Of a DNA stretch of 52,288 nucleotides, positions 43,649-52,288 are shown piece after piece. How positions within the stretch are numbered: position 1 is the first letter of the stretch; each line of letters begins with the position of its first letter. The position numbers and the translations under genes were made by a program. The DNA is taken from positions 1 to 52,288 of the forward strand of contig JAUPTV010000005.1 in NCBI GenBank assembly GCA_030917925.1, in the 5' to 3' direction. Below the pieces are notes generated by a model. That model was given only the letters and a program-made list of their open reading frames with translations. It had not been told where the DNA came from and did not search any database. Origin of the DNA: Pseudomonadota bacterium (GTDB taxonomy: Bacteria > Pseudomonadota > Gammaproteobacteria > Competibacterales > Competibacteraceae).

Positions 43649-44101
43649 ATGGATATTCGAGAATGGTTGCCCCGGCTGACCGTCGCAACGATCATTGAAC
43701 GCGATGGGCGGTTTTTGCTGGTCGAGGAATACGCTGACGGCGATGATCTGGTGTACAACCAGCCCGCCGGTCATCTGGATGAACACGAAACCCTGGCGGC
43801 CGGAGCGATTCGTGAGACGCTGGAAGAAACCGCCTGGGAGGTGGATGTCAGTGCGGTTGTCGGCGTCTATTACTGGACGCATCCCCGGGGGGACACCTAT
43901 GTGCGCGCCTGCTTCGCTGGAACCGCCCTGCATCATCATCCGGACCAGCCGCTGGATCATGGCATTCAGCGGGCGGTGTGGCTGACGCGGGAGGAAATCA
44001 GTTTGCTGGGTTCGCGATTGCGGAGTCCGATGGTGTTGCGCTGCATCGATGACTATCTGGCGGAGAAGCGGTATCCGCTGGAGTTATTCACTTATCTTTA
44101 A
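43649..44101 (+). CDS. nudJ: Nudix hydrolase, NudJ-like
   Basis: This 150-residue protein has the Nudix box (GHLDEHETLAAGAIRETLEE, T). The G of the usual EETG is replaced by A. N-terminal TVATIIERDGRFLLVEE and late REEISLLGSRLRSPMVLRCI match the NudJ subfamily. NudJ hydrolyses nucleoside tri- and diphosphates and HMP-PP in E. coli. AAAGGAGAG lies just before the ATG. It is co-oriented with the haem protein upstream and the cob genes downstream. Confidence 0.9.
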   Translation: MDIREWLPRLTVATIIERDGRFLLVEEYADGDDLVYNQPAGHLDEHETLAAGAIRETLEETAWEVDVSAVVGVYYWTHPRGDTYVRACFAGTALHHHPDQPLDHGIQRAVWLTREEISLLGSRLRSPMVLRCIDDYLAEKRYPLELFTYL

Positions 44102-44182
44102 ACCACGCATCGAAAGTTCGCTACCTCGGGAAACGACCGGCATTGAGGGGCGCGAGTCAACCCACACACAGGCATCATTGGC

Positions 44183-44701
44183 ATGAAAGAACTTATCCTT
44201 GGCGGTGCACGCTCCGGTAAAAGCGCCTTTGCGCAACAGCGGGCGACCGCCAGTGGCTTGGACGTTATCTATGTGGCGACGGCTGAAGTGGGCGATGCGG
44301 AAATGGCCGAGCGCATCGCCCGGCATCGTGCGGAACGCCCGGCGGACTGGGGGTTAGTTGAAGAACCGCTGGCGTTGGCTGCCGCCCTGCGGACTCATGC
44401 CGCTCCCGACCATTGTTTGCTGGTTGATTGCCTGACCCTGTGGCTGAGCAACCTGCTGGCCGCTGGCGATGAGCGCTTGACCGTGGAAATCAACGCCCTG
44501 CTGGAAATTTTGCCGACCTTGCCCGGCCACATTCTGCTAGTCAGCAATGAAGTGGGGCAGGGCATTGTGCCCGATAATCCCCTGGCGCGGCGTTTCCGCG
44601 ATGAAGCCGGCTATTTGCATCAAAAAATCGCTGCCCGTTGTGAGCGGGCTACCTTTATCATTGCGGGCTTACCTCTTTTCCTCAAGGATTGCCGTTCATG
44701 A
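44183..44701 (+). CDS. cobU: Adenosylcobinamide kinase/GTP:cobinamide-phosphate guanylyltransferase
   Basis: This 172-residue CobU/CobP protein has the P-loop [12 protein letters not shown] at residues 6-17, and [31 protein letters not shown] and [10 protein letters not shown]. It phosphorylates adenosylcobinamide and transfers GMP to give AdoCbi-GDP, the substrate of CobS. No ribosome site is seen. Its TGA overlaps the cobT ATG (ATGA). It begins a tight four-gene operon for the nucleotide loop of B12. No cobalamin riboswitch was recognised in the 81 bases before it. Confidence 0.95.
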   Translation: MKELILGGARSGKSAFAQQRATASGLDVIYVATAEVGDAEMAERIARHRAERPADWGLVEEPLALAAALRTHAAPDHCLLVDCLTLWLSNLLAAGDERLTVEINALLEILPTLPGHILLVSNEVGQGIVPDNPLARRFRDEAGYLHQKIAARCERATFIIAGLPLFLKDCRS

Positions 44702-45741
44702 AGCATGACTGGTTTCACGATCCCATTCCCGCGCCTGATGCTGCGGTGCTTGTCGCTGCCCGCGAACGGCAGACGCAATTGACCAAGCCGCCCGGTTCGC
44801 TGGGACGTCTGGAAGCGCTCGGTGCAATGCTGGCGGCGATGCAAAAGACGCAGCACCCCCGGATCGAACAACTCTGGATCACGGTCTTTGCGGGCGATCA
44901 TGGCGTCGTTGCCGAGGGCATCTCCGCTTTTCCTCAAGTGGTGACGGCGGAAATGATCCGCAACTTCGCCAGGGGCGGGGCGGCGATCAGTGTCTTGGCT
45001 CACGAATGGGGGGCGCGGTTGGAAGTGGTGAATGTCGGCACCGTGCAGCCGATGGAGGATTTACCGGGCGTCATGCATACGCGGGTGGGGCCGGGAACCG
45101 CCAATTTCGTCCACGAACCGGCCATGACCATTGAGCAGTTGCGCGAGGCGCTGGCGGCCGGTCGCCATGCGGCGGATCGAGCGGCGATCAATGGCGCGCA
45201 TCTGTTCATTGGCGGCGAAATGGGCATTGGCAATACGACCAGCGCGACCGCCGTGGCCTGTTCGCTGTTGGGACGACCAGCAGCGCATCTGGCGGGTCCC
45301 GGCACGGGACTGGATGTTACCGGCGTCCAGCGCAAGGCGTTGGTGATCGAACGAGCCTTGGCGAAACAGCGCAGCGATCAGCCGCTGGACGCCTTGCAAC
45401 GACTGGGCGGGTTCGAGATTGCCGCTTTGACTGGCGCTTACCTGCGGTGTGGGCAACTCGGTTTGCCGGTGCTGGTCGATGGCTTTATCACCACGGTGGC
45501 CGCGCTGGTGGCAGTGCGGCTACGGGCTGATTTGAGCGCCTGGCTGTTCTATGCGCATTGTTCCGCAGAACCCGGCCATCGCCGGTTACTGGAGGCGCTG
45601 GACGTTCAGCCGTTGCTTGATTTCGGGATGTGCCTGGGCGAGGGGAGTGGAGCCGCAGTGGCTGCGCCGGTATTGCGCGCTGCCGCCGCGTTACACGCCC
45701 GCATGGCCACGTTTGCCGAAGCTGGAGTTTCAAAGGGATGA
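44698..45741 (+). CDS. cobT: Nicotinate-nucleotide:dimethylbenzimidazole phosphoribosyltransferase
   Basis: This 347-residue enzyme makes alpha-ribazole phosphate from nicotinate mononucleotide and the lower-ligand base. [32 protein letters not shown] and [14 protein letters not shown] are family hallmarks. It starts at 44698 in a four-base overlap with cobU and ends in a four-base overlap with cobC. The conserved EG(I/V)SAFP segment suggests the standard fold. Lower-ligand preference cannot be told from the sequence. Confidence 0.96.
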   Translation: MKHDWFHDPIPAPDAAVLVAARERQTQLTKPPGSLGRLEALGAMLAAMQKTQHPRIEQLWITVFAGDHGVVAEGISAFPQVVTAEMIRNFARGGAAISVLAHEWGARLEVVNVGTVQPMEDLPGVMHTRVGPGTANFVHEPAMTIEQLREALAAGRHAADRAAINGAHLFIGGEMGIGNTTSATAVACSLLGRPAAHLAGPGTGLDVTGVQRKALVIERALAKQRSDQPLDALQRLGGFEIAALTGAYLRCGQLGLPVLVDGFITTVAALVAVRLRADLSAWLFYAHCSAEPGHRRLLEALDVQPLLDFGMCLGEGSGAAVAAPVLRAAAALHARMATFAEAGVSKG

Positions 45742-46343
45742 ACGAGTTTACCGTCGTTGATTTATTGCGGCATGGCGAGCCGAACGGTGGCCAGAAATTC
45801 CGGGGGGCGGTCGATGATCCGCTGAGTGAGCACGGTTGGGAACAGATGCGCACCGCGGTCGGCGATTATCGGGAATGGGAGGCGATCATCAGTTCGCCGC
45901 TGATCCGATGCGCGGCATTCGCCCAGGAACTGGCGGAACGGCTGGATTGCCCGTTGCACATCGTCCCGGTGTTCACCGAAATCAGCTTTGGCGTTTGGGA
46001 AGGGCGTTCGGTTGCGGAAGTCCATGAGACGGATCCACGGGCGCTGGGTCAATTCTGGCGCGATCCGGTGGCGTATCCGATTCCGGGCGGCGAACCGGTC
46101 GTAGATTTTGACCGGCGCATCAGCCAGGCCTGGGAGGCGCTGCTGGAAGAATATCGGGGTCGGCATGTCCTGTTGGTCACGCATGGCGGGGTGATCCGCA
46201 TGGTGCTGCGCCAACTGTTGGACATGCCGATTCGGCGTATCTGGCGCATGGAAGCGCCTTTCGCCTCGCTCACCCGGATGCGGGTGCATCGCGATCCGGA
46301 GTCCGAGCCGCATCTGGTGTTTCATAACGGCCGCCTGGCATGA
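45738..46343 (+). CDS. cobC: Alpha-ribazole phosphatase (histidine phosphatase family)
   Basis: This 201-residue protein has the catalytic LLRHGEP motif (His near residue 12), [15 protein letters not shown] and the late [19 protein letters not shown], giving both histidines of the phosphoglycerate-mutase fold. CobC removes the phosphate of alpha-ribazole phosphate. The context (cobT-cobC-cobS, with ATGA overlaps on both sides) assigns the function within this broad family. The open frame extends 36 codons upstream inside cobT, but the start at 45738 is set by the family N-terminus. Confidence 0.92.
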   Translation: MNEFTVVDLLRHGEPNGGQKFRGAVDDPLSEHGWEQMRTAVGDYREWEAIISSPLIRCAAFAQELAERLDCPLHIVPVFTEISFGVWEGRSVAEVHETDPRALGQFWRDPVAYPIPGGEPVVDFDRRISQAWEALLEEYRGRHVLLVTHGGVIRMVLRQLLDMPIRRIWRMEAPFASLTRMRVHRDPESEPHLVFHNGRLA

Positions 46344-47083
46344 TTCGCGCTTTCGCGCTGGCTCTGCAACTGCTAACCCGGTTGCCGGCGCCATCTCTGA
46401 CCACGCCGCCACAACCGCGTGAATTGGGGTTGTCGGTGCTGTTTTTTCCGGTCGTCGGCCTGCTGATTGGCGGACTGCTGGCCGGGATGCACACGGTTTT
46501 TTGGGCAGTCGATCCGGGCGTTCTGGCGGCGCTGATGCTCATCGTTTGGGTAGGACTGACCGGCGGTTTGCATCTGGACGGGTTGGCGGATGTCGCCGAT
46601 GCCTGGATTGGCGGGCAGGGCGACCGGGAGCGCACCCTGGCGATTATGAAGGACCCGCGCAGTGGGCCAATCGCTATTGTGGTAGTGATGTTGCTGTTGC
46701 TTGCCAAATTTGCCGCGTTGCAGGCTTTGCTGGTCGGTGAGGCTTTCTGGCTGTTGTGGCTGGCACCGGTGCTGGGCCGCACGGTGATGGTGTTATTGCT
46801 GATGACCACACCCTATGTGCGGCCCGGCGGACTGGGTTCGCCCTACGCTCGATATTTACCCCGATGGAGTTGTGGCGGACTAGCCTTGCTGGTTGTGGTG
46901 GCGACGGTGGCGTTGCTGGGGGAATCAGGCGGGGTTTTGCTGGCGGTATTAGGCATCAGTTTCCTGGGGTTGCGCCAGAGCCTGATGACCCGATTAGGTG
47001 GGACAACGGGCGATGTCCTGGGCGCGGTCTGTGAATTGACGGAAATGATGGTTTTACTGGTTCCGGCATTGCTCATTAATTAG
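46340..47083 (+). CDS. cobS: Adenosylcobinamide-GDP ribazoletransferase (cobalamin synthase)
   Basis: This 247-residue multi-spanning inner-membrane protein starts [18 protein letters not shown]. It has the motif GGLHLDGLADVADAW and GDRERTLAIMKDPRSG; several hydrophobic helices follow. It joins AdoCbi-GDP and alpha-ribazole to form adenosylcobalamin. It is last in cobU-cobT-cobC-cobS, overlapping cobC by four bases. A hairpin with T-rich tail lies 114 bases downstream. Confidence 0.95.
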   Translation: MIRAFALALQLLTRLPAPSLTTPPQPRELGLSVLFFPVVGLLIGGLLAGMHTVFWAVDPGVLAALMLIVWVGLTGGLHLDGLADVADAWIGGQGDRERTLAIMKDPRSGPIAIVVVMLLLLAKFAALQALLVGEAFWLLWLAPVLGRTVMVLLLMTTPYVRPGGLGSPYARYLPRWSCGGLALLVVVATVALLGESGGVLLAVLGISFLGLRQSLMTRLGGTTGDVLGAVCELTEMMVLLVPALLIN

Positions 47084-47196
47084 CAGGAGGGTTTGAAATG
47101 GCCGGTAGTCAATTACTCTGCCCTTAAAAGCTGAGGTCTGTAGCTTATTCCCACATCCCTATTGGATCATGGTGCCCTCTCGGCAAGAGTTACTTC

Positions 47197-47219
47197 CTGC
47201 CAAACTGGCAGTAATTTTC
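47197..47219 (+). terminator. Hairpin after the cobU-T-C-S operon
   Basis: CTGCCA and TGGCAG pair across AAC, and TAATTTTCT follows. It is the only stem-loop with a T-rich tail recognised in the 224-base gap before potF. The rest of the gap is AT-rich and probably holds the potF promoter. Confidence 0.5.
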
Positions 47220-47307
47220 TGATAAATAATGATATTTTATGATGAAAAACCATTAAAGCCCATAGTTTTTTCAGTAGTTGTCAGCCCTTCACTTCGGGAA
47301 TCCTCCA

Positions 47308-48417
47308 ATGCCCAAATTCAACGCTCTGCACCTCGTTCTGCCTGCCGTGTGGGTCGGCCTGTTGTCCACTATCGCGCCGGTTCACGCCGAAGAGACCGTG
47401 CATCTCTACAATTGGAACGATTATTTCGCCGAGAACACACTGGAGGAATTCCAGAAGAAAACCGGCATCCGCCCGGTTCTGGACCTCTACGACAACAACG
47501 ACGTGCTGGAGGCGAAGCTGTTCGCCGGCAGTAGCGGCTATGACGTGGTATTCCCAACCGCCCGCCCGTTCGGTGCCCGGCAAATCAAGGCGGGACTCTA
47601 CCAGCCTCTGGACAAATCCAAGCTCCCCGGCCTCGACCAACTCGACCCGGCGGTCATGGCCAGCCTCAAGGAACTGGACCCGGATAACGCCCATCTCGTC
47701 CCCTACCTGCTGGGCACCACCGGCTTGGGCATCAATGTCGCCAAGGTCAAAGCCGCGCTGGGTCCGGACGCCGCCATCGATACCTGGGCCATTCTCTTTG
47801 ACCCGGCGCAGGCCGCGAAACTCAAAAGCTGCGGCATCAGCATTCTGGATGACGCCACCGAAGCCTTTGCCGCTGCGCTGGCCTGGCTGGGCAAGGACCC
47901 GAACAGCCGCGTGAGCGACGATCTCGATGCGGCGGCGAAAGCGCTCAAGGACGCCCGGAAGAGCATCCGCTATTTCCATTCCTCGCAATACATCAGCGAC
48001 CTGGCCAACGGCGATCTCTGTGTGGCCCACGGCTACTCCGGGGATATTCTCCAGGCCAGAAGCCGCGCTGAAGAAGCCGCCAAGGGCGTCACGGTCAGCT
48101 TCCAAATTCCCCGAGAGGGCGCGGTACTGGCCACTGACGTCGTTGCGATCCCCAAGGACGCTCCCAACCCGGCCGCCGCCCACGCCTTTATCGCCTATCT
48201 GCTGGAACCGGCGGTGATTGCCGACATCACCAACCATGTGAAGTACGCCAACGCCAATCCCGCCGCAACGCCGCTAGTGGCCGAGGCAGTGCGCACCGAC
48301 CCCGGCATCTACCCCACCGAGGCGGTCCGGCAGAAATTCATCGTGCTCAAAACCCCTAGCGACAAGCAATTACGCGACCTCAATCGCCGCTGGACCCGCA
48401 TCAAAGCTGAACGTTGA
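47308..48417 (+). CDS. potF: Polyamine-binding periplasmic protein PotF
   Basis: This 369-residue protein has a Sec signal (to ~HAEE) and the polyamine-binding pattern VHLYNWNDYFAENTLEEFQ, YDVVFPTARP, then HGYSGDILQARSRAE. It binds putrescine or spermidine in the periplasm and delivers it to the membrane complex. The start at 47308 is chosen so that the signal peptide is normal; the frame is open ten codons more. Its first codons follow GGGAATCCTCC, a weak ribosome site. The order potF-G-H-I matches the E. coli putrescine system. Confidence 0.93.
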   Translation: MPKFNALHLVLPAVWVGLLSTIAPVHAEETVHLYNWNDYFAENTLEEFQKKTGIRPVLDLYDNNDVLEAKLFAGSSGYDVVFPTARPFGARQIKAGLYQPLDKSKLPGLDQLDPAVMASLKELDPDNAHLVPYLLGTTGLGINVAKVKAALGPDAAIDTWAILFDPAQAAKLKSCGISILDDATEAFAAALAWLGKDPNSRVSDDLDAAAKALKDARKSIRYFHSSQYISDLANGDLCVAHGYSGDILQARSRAEEAAKGVTVSFQIPREGAVLATDVVAIPKDAPNPAAAHAFIAYLLEPAVIADITNHVKYANANPAATPLVAEAVRTDPGIYPTEAVRQKFIVLKTPSDKQLRDLNRRWTRIKAER

Positions 48418-48438
48418 TCTGAGGCTCCAGCACACCCC

Positions 48439-49575
48439 ATGGCCAATTCCGTAGAACGGCGCAACCTCGAACCCTGGCAAGACCCCAGGGCGATGCCTTA
48501 TGTACGCATCGATCACGTCACCAAAAAATTCAACGACATCTATGCCGTCGATGACGTGACCCTGGACATCTACCAGGGCGAATTCTTCTCGCTGCTGGGC
48601 AGTTCCGGCTGTGGCAAATCAACCCTGTTGCGGCTGATGGCCGGCCTGGAGCGCCCCACGGCTGGGCGCATCTACATCGACGGGATGGATGTGACTGACA
48701 TGCCCGCTTACTCCCGTCCGGTCAATATGATGTTCCAGTCCTACGCGCTGTTTCCCCACATGACCGTAGAGCAGAATGTGGAATTCGGGCTGAAGCAGGA
48801 CCGCCTGTCGCGCCAGGAACGCGCCGAGCGGGTCAGCGACATGCTCACTCTGTTGCAAATCGGGGAATTGCGGAAACGCAAGCCGGACCAACTTTCCGGT
48901 GGGCAGCGCCAACGGGTCGCCCTGGCGCGAACACTGGCTAAACACCCCAAGCTGTTGCTACTAGATGAACCGCTGGGCGCACTGGACAAGCGCCTGCGTG
49001 AGAGCGCCCAGTTTGAACTGGTCAACCTTCAGGAGCGCATCGGCATCACCTTCGTCACGGTCACTCACGATCAGGAAGAAGCGATGACCATGTCCACCCG
49101 CATCGCCGTCATGGATGCGGGCCGCATCCTGCAAGTGGACACGCCGACCGCGATTTACGAATACCCCGAATATCGCTTCGTCGCGGACTTCATCGGCCTC
49201 GTCAACCTGTTCGAAGGGCGGGTCGTAGAAAATGAGGGCGACCAAGTAGTGATCGAGTCCACGGTTGGCCGACGCCTGCGCCTGCGCGATCTGCGTCCTC
49301 ATGCCATCGGTGCCCCGGTCACGGTAGCGATTCGACCGGAAAAGCTCTCAATCTGCGAGACGTATCAGGAGGATGGCGTCAACCAGATCAAGGGCGTGGT
49401 GGAAGATATTGCCTATCTGGGCGATGTCTCTATCTACCGGGTGCGGGTCAGTCCCGCCATGCTGGTGGAAATGACCTTGACCAATGTCCAGCCGCGCACC
49501 GAACAGGTGCTGACCTGGGGTCAGGAAGTCGCGATGGAATGGTCGCCGACCAGTGGCGTGGTCCTGACGGAATAG
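48439..49575 (+). CDS. potG: Polyamine ABC transporter ATPase PotG
   Basis: This 378-residue ATPase has Walker [12 protein letters not shown], the signature [14 protein letters not shown], Walker [13 protein letters not shown] and a C-terminal TOBE-type regulatory part ([12 protein letters not shown]). It powers uptake of polyamines by PotH/PotI. It starts 21 bases after potF and ends seven bases before potH. An N-terminal ~18-residue extension precedes the usual beginning [10 protein letters not shown]. Confidence 0.95.
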   Translation: MANSVERRNLEPWQDPRAMPYVRIDHVTKKFNDIYAVDDVTLDIYQGEFFSLLGSSGCGKSTLLRLMAGLERPTAGRIYIDGMDVTDMPAYSRPVNMMFQSYALFPHMTVEQNVEFGLKQDRLSRQERAERVSDMLTLLQIGELRKRKPDQLSGGQRQRVALARTLAKHPKLLLLDEPLGALDKRLRESAQFELVNLQERIGITFVTVTHDQEEAMTMSTRIAVMDAGRILQVDTPTAIYEYPEYRFVADFIGLVNLFEGRVVENEGDQVVIESTVGRRLRLRDLRPHAIGAPVTVAIRPEKLSICETYQEDGVNQIKGVVEDIAYLGDVSIYRVRVSPAMLVEMTLTNVQPRTEQVLTWGQEVAMEWSPTSGVVLTE

Positions 49576-49582
49576 CCGGAAC

Positions 49583-50503
49583 ATGCACAAACTCCTCGCA
49601 AAGCTGCGCCTGCGCGACCGGCATCTGGCGCGACTCGTCAACATCGGCGCACCCTATCTGTGGCTGGGACTGTTCTTCCTGCTGCCCTTTGCCATCGTCT
49701 TGCACATCAGTCTGGCGGAAACTGCGCTCGCCCAACCGCCCTACACCAGCCTGTGGGAATGGGTCGACGACGGCATATTGCAGATTCGCCTCAACCTCCA
49801 GAACTTCAGCACGGTATTTCACGACGAACTGTACCTGGCGGCGTTCCTCAATTCCCTGGGCGTCGCCCTCGTCGGCACGGTCCTGTGCCTGCTGATCGGC
49901 TACCCGATGGCCTACGCTATCGCCACAGCGCCGGAGCGCTGGCGGGTGGTTCTGCTGATGCTGATCATCCTGCCCTTCTGGACATCGTTCCTGATCCGCG
50001 TCTATGCCTGGATTAGCATTCTCAAACCCAATGGACTGCTCAACCATCTGCTGATGGGGCTGGGGGTGATCGATGCGCCCTTGACCCTCCTGCACACCCA
50101 GACGGCCATTTATATCGGGGTGGTCTATTCCTACCTCCCGTTCATGATTCTGCCGCTTTACGCCAACCTGACCCGGCTCGATTTCAGCCTGCTGGAAGCG
50201 GCGGCGGACCTCGGCTGTCGGCCTTTCAAAGCTTTCCTCAAGGTCACGCTGCCGCTGTCCCTGCCCGGTCTGGTCGCCGGTTCCATGCTGGTGTTCATCC
50301 CGGTGGTGGGTGAATTCGTGATCCCGGACCTGCTGGGCGGCCCGGATAACCTGATGATCGGCAACATGCTTTGGACCGAGTTCTTCGGCAATAAGGACTG
50401 GCCACTGGCCGCCGCGCTGACCCTCAGTTTGCTCGGACTGCTGGTTGCGCCGTTCGTACTGATGCAACGGCTGGAGCGCCGCATTGAGGGGGAACCGTCG
50501 TGA
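49583..50503 (+). CDS. potH: Polyamine ABC transporter permease PotH
   Basis: This is a 306-residue permease with about six membrane helices. The cytoplasmic EAA loop, which contacts the ATPase, is EAAADLGCRPFKAFLKVTLP. Residues PFWTSFLIRVYAWI are typical of PotB/PotH. It carries polyamines inward with PotI. Its stop overlaps the GTG of potI (GTGA), so the two permeases are coupled. Confidence 0.94.
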   Translation: MHKLLAKLRLRDRHLARLVNIGAPYLWLGLFFLLPFAIVLHISLAETALAQPPYTSLWEWVDDGILQIRLNLQNFSTVFHDELYLAAFLNSLGVALVGTVLCLLIGYPMAYAIATAPERWRVVLLMLIILPFWTSFLIRVYAWISILKPNGLLNHLLMGLGVIDAPLTLLHTQTAIYIGVVYSYLPFMILPLYANLTRLDFSLLEAAADLGCRPFKAFLKVTLPLSLPGLVAGSMLVFIPVVGEFVIPDLLGGPDNLMIGNMLWTEFFGNKDWPLAAALTLSLLGLLVAPFVLMQRLERRIEGEPS

Positions 50504-51321
50504 ATCACGGGCGCTGGAAGCTCTACACATTCCTCGGCCTGGGCCTGGCGTTCCTCTACCTGCCGGTTCTGCTGCTCATTATCTACTCGTTTAACGAATC
50601 GCGGCTGGTCACCGTATGGACCGGCTTCTCCACCCAGTGGTATCGGGAACTGATGCAGAATCGGCAATTGCTGGAGGCGGCGTGGCTGAGTGTGCGCATT
50701 GCCGCCACGAACGCCACTTTCGCGGTCATCCTGGGTACGCTGGCAGCCAATGCCCTGGTGCGTCATGGCCGATTTCGCGGTCGCACCGGTTTCCAACTGC
50801 TGTTAACCGCGCCGCTGGTCATGCCCGAAGTGATTACCGGACTATCGCTGCTGCTGCTGTTTGTGACTCTGGAAGATCTCGTAGGCTGGCCGAACGGACG
50901 GGGATTCACCACGATTACCATTGCCCATATCACCTTCAGCATGGCCTATGTCGCGGTGGTCGTGCGCTCGCGGCTGTCGCAAATGGACCGCTCGCTGGAA
51001 GAAGCCGCGATGGACTTGGGGGCGCGGCCCTTGCGGGTTTATCTGAGCATCACCCTGCCACTGATCGCCCCGGCGTTGCTGGCCGGTTGGCTACTGGCCT
51101 TCACCCTGTCGCTCGATGATCTGGTGATTTCCAGCTTCGTGGCTGGCCCCGGCTCCACCACCTTGCCGATGGTGGTCTACTCCAGCGTGCGCATGGGGGT
51201 CTCGCCGCAGATCAATGCGCTGGCCTCTATCGTCGTACTGATCGTTGCCGTGGCGGTCTGTATCGCCGGCTTCTCGTTGCGCCAACGGTCGGCAGGCGCT
51301 AACTCTCCCCCGCGTGCCTGA
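50500..51321 (+). CDS. potI: Polyamine ABC transporter permease PotI
   Basis: This is a 273-residue permease, six helices, starting at GTG. The conserved EAA loop is EEAAMDLGARPLRVYLSITL. PVLLLIIYSFNES near the N-terminus is a PotC/PotI hallmark, and LDDLVISSFVAGPGSTTLP follows. It completes potF-G-H-I. Its last 23 bases overlap the converging regulator gene, tail to tail. Confidence 0.94.
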   Translation: MNHGRWKLYTFLGLGLAFLYLPVLLLIIYSFNESRLVTVWTGFSTQWYRELMQNRQLLEAAWLSVRIAATNATFAVILGTLAANALVRHGRFRGRTGFQLLLTAPLVMPEVITGLSLLLLFVTLEDLVGWPNGRGFTTITIAHITFSMAYVAVVVRSRLSQMDRSLEEAAMDLGARPLRVYLSITLPLIAPALLAGWLLAFTLSLDDLVISSFVAGPGSTTLPMVVYSSVRMGVSPQINALASIVVLIVAVAVCIAGFSLRQRSAGANSPPRA

Positions 51322-51949
51322 CCGCCCAAACCGCCGCTTCAACCCGTGAATCCAGATGCAGCTTGCGCAAGAGATGCTTGACATGCACCTTCACCGTTCC
51401 CTCGGTGATTTTTAACTGCCGGGCGATCAGCTTATTACTGCATCCCCTGGCAATCAGTCCCAGAATCTCCTGTTCCCGCTCGGTCAGCCGGGCGCTGTCC
51501 GCCGGGCGGGGCTGACTTTCATGGCGTAGCGCATCGGCCATGATCGACGCGACGCGCTCGCCCAGGGCAATCTGCCCCAGCGCCGCCGTTTTCAAGCTGT
51601 GCAGCACATCCTCCGGCTCCATATCTTTGAGCAGATACCCATCGGCCCCGGCTCGCAGCGCCGCGATCACATCTTCTTCACTGTCCGATACGGTCAGGAT
51701 GATCACCCGGCTGTCCAGATCTGCCGCTTTCATCGCTTTCAACGTCTGCAAACCGCTCAGCCCGCGCATGTTCAAATCCAGCAAAATTAAATCCGGCTGT
51801 AACTGCAACGCCAGATCCAGCCCTCGCTGACCATCGCCCGCTTCGCCCACCAGGCGTAATGACGCCTCCATCGTGACCAGTTGCACAATCCCCTTGCGCA
51901 TCAGGGGATGATCGTCGATGACCAGAATGGTCTGCGGGTCTTCAGACAT
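51299..51949 (-). CDS. NarL-type response regulator
   Basis: This 216-residue protein has a receiver domain (D12/D13, phospho-acceptor D58 in LILLDLNMRGLSG, K in GYLLKDMEP) and a LuxR-type HTH with LTEREQEILGLIARGCSNK and GTVKVHVKHLLRKLHLDSR. The sequence is close to NarL, which in other bacteria answers nitrate through NarX. No narX or nitrate reductase genes are in the window. It converges on potI with a 23-base overlap. The upstream 330 bases hold hairpins. Confidence 0.92.
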   Translation of the reverse strand: MSEDPQTILVIDDHPLMRKGIVQLVTMEASLRLVGEAGDGQRGLDLALQLQPDLILLDLNMRGLSGLQTLKAMKAADLDSRVIILTVSDSEEDVIAALRAGADGYLLKDMEPEDVLHSLKTAALGQIALGERVASIMADALRHESQPRPADSARLTEREQEILGLIARGCSNKLIARQLKITEGTVKVHVKHLLRKLHLDSRVEAAVWAVRHAGES

Positions 51950-52125
51950 GGAGCGCCTCGAGGGTTGACGTGGTGGTTGAAGTAGCGCAATGGGCGACTG
52001 AACGCCCCAATAGTACGAAGCATCTGATTGCGAGGATAGCCCACAGCCGCCGAGATCACACCCGAATGTGCAAATCGGCGTTTAAATTCGTTGATTTCAA
52101 GCCTGAATGCTCAAGTTCCAAAACA

Positions 52126-52154
52126 AATAGGCGCGGTGTTAAACCGCGCCTATT
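52126..52154. repeat. Perfect 12-bp hairpin 1
   Basis: AATAGGCGCGGT and ACCGCGCCTATT pair around GTTAA. Flanking A- and T-rich bases make it terminator-like. Its GCGCGGT core is shared with hairpin 3, so the arms could pair in alternative ways. Confidence 0.8.
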
Positions 52155-52179
52155 CTGCTCATCAGAATTGCGCGAGAGG

Positions 52180-52199
52180 CCCCGGCGTAAACGCCGGGG
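52180..52199. repeat. Perfect 8-bp hairpin 2
   Basis: CCCCGGCG and CGCCGGGG pair around TAAA, preceded by GAGAGG and followed by AGGGA. This layout recalls the ends of IS200/IS605-type elements and TnpB guide-RNA scaffolds, but no tnpB gene is visible in the window. Confidence 0.8.
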
Positions 52200-52210
52200 A
52201 GGGATAGCGC

Positions 52211-52227
52211 ACCGCGCAAAGCGCGGT
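52211..52227. repeat. Perfect 7-bp hairpin 3
   Basis: ACCGCGC and GCGCGGT pair around AAA. The arms are the same heptamers as in hairpin 1 in reversed order, so hairpins 1 and 3 can form a mutually exclusive long-range stem. Confidence 0.8.
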
Positions 52228-52242
52228 CAGACACCGGTTGGG

Positions 52243-52272
52243 TTGACATCGATATTCCTTTGTGAATATAAT
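52243..52272 (+). promoter_or_regulatory. Consensus sigma-70 promoter at the right edge
   Basis: TTGACA (52243-52248) and TATAAT (52267-52272) are both perfect, with an 18-base spacer. Transcription would begin around 52279. An ATG lies at 52280, so the message could be leaderless, or the true start is beyond the edge. The gene it drives is outside the window. Confidence 0.75.
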
Positions 52273-52288
52273 CGTCAATATGAAAACC

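Larger units (their letters stand above)
51950..52279. other. Gene-free region with structured repeats
   Basis: No supported gene lies here. The first ~170 bases, upstream of the narL-like gene, should contain its promoter; none was identified with confidence. The second part holds three perfect hairpins (52126-52154, 52180-52199, 52211-52227) and a consensus promoter facing the right edge. The whole may be the end of a mobile element. Confidence 0.5.

Noticed and set aside
44102-44182. Cobalamin riboswitch before cobU
   Set aside because: No B12-box-like sequence, and the gap is too short for the whole aptamer.
1-52288. CRISPR arrays, tRNA and rRNA genes
   Set aside because: No regularly spaced repeats and no cloverleaf or rRNA sequences were noticed on reading both strands.

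Overview
The window looks like chromosomal DNA of a gammaproteobacterium of fairly high GC content. It carries complete housekeeping and metabolic genes with no phage genes, plasmid genes or tRNAs. Glycogen branching enzyme, the glyoxylate shunt, glucokinase, scattered B12 genes and type VI secretion would suit an environmental, storage-polymer-accumulating lineage such as the Competibacter group. That assignment is only an impression from gene content.

Layout. (1) 1-14398: a type VI secretion (T6SS) locus in two divergent arms. The minus arm runs fha/tagH, tssK and tssL (cut by the window edge). The plus arm runs tssA, tssB, tssC, hcp, tagJ, tssE, tssF, tssG and tssH (clpV). A near-consensus sigma-54 promoter lies upstream of hcp and a hairpin follows it. 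tssJ, tssM and vgrG are not seen in the window. (2) 14464-20092: an orphan acyl carrier protein, glgB, a small c-type cytochrome lipoprotein and a RelA-type (p)ppGpp synthetase. (3) 20373-23701: a CesT-like chaperone and a 943-residue protein with a SopB/IpgD-like C-terminal inositol-phosphate phosphatase region, which is a probable type III effector pair with no type III apparatus in sight. (4) 23741-25588: a TlpA-like thioredoxin and two NosL-type proteins. (5) 25585-32212: B12 genes cobM, cobK, cbiD and cobB, interleaved with an uncharacterised protein and an acyl-CoA hydrolase/transferase fused to a GNAT domain. (6) 32301-36878: an EF-G paralogue, a DUF1015 protein and a response regulator coupled to a small ORF. 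(7) 37035-42993: aceB, aceA, a PqaA-like lipoprotein and glk. (8) 43044-47083: a haem-binding DUF3365 protein, a Nudix hydrolase and the lower-ligand B12 operon cobU-cobT-cobC-cobS. (9) 47308-51949: a putrescine/spermidine ABC transporter (potF-G-H-I) and a convergent NarL-type regulator. (10) 51950-52288: three perfect hairpins and a consensus promoter at the edge, possibly the end of a mobile element.

The most unusual item is the chaperone/effector pair: its phosphatase loop keeps the CX5R residues but differs from the usual CKSGKDRTG. Also notable are the sigma-54 element at hcp, and short dispersed repeats that lie inside the 5' ends of two secreted-protein genes.
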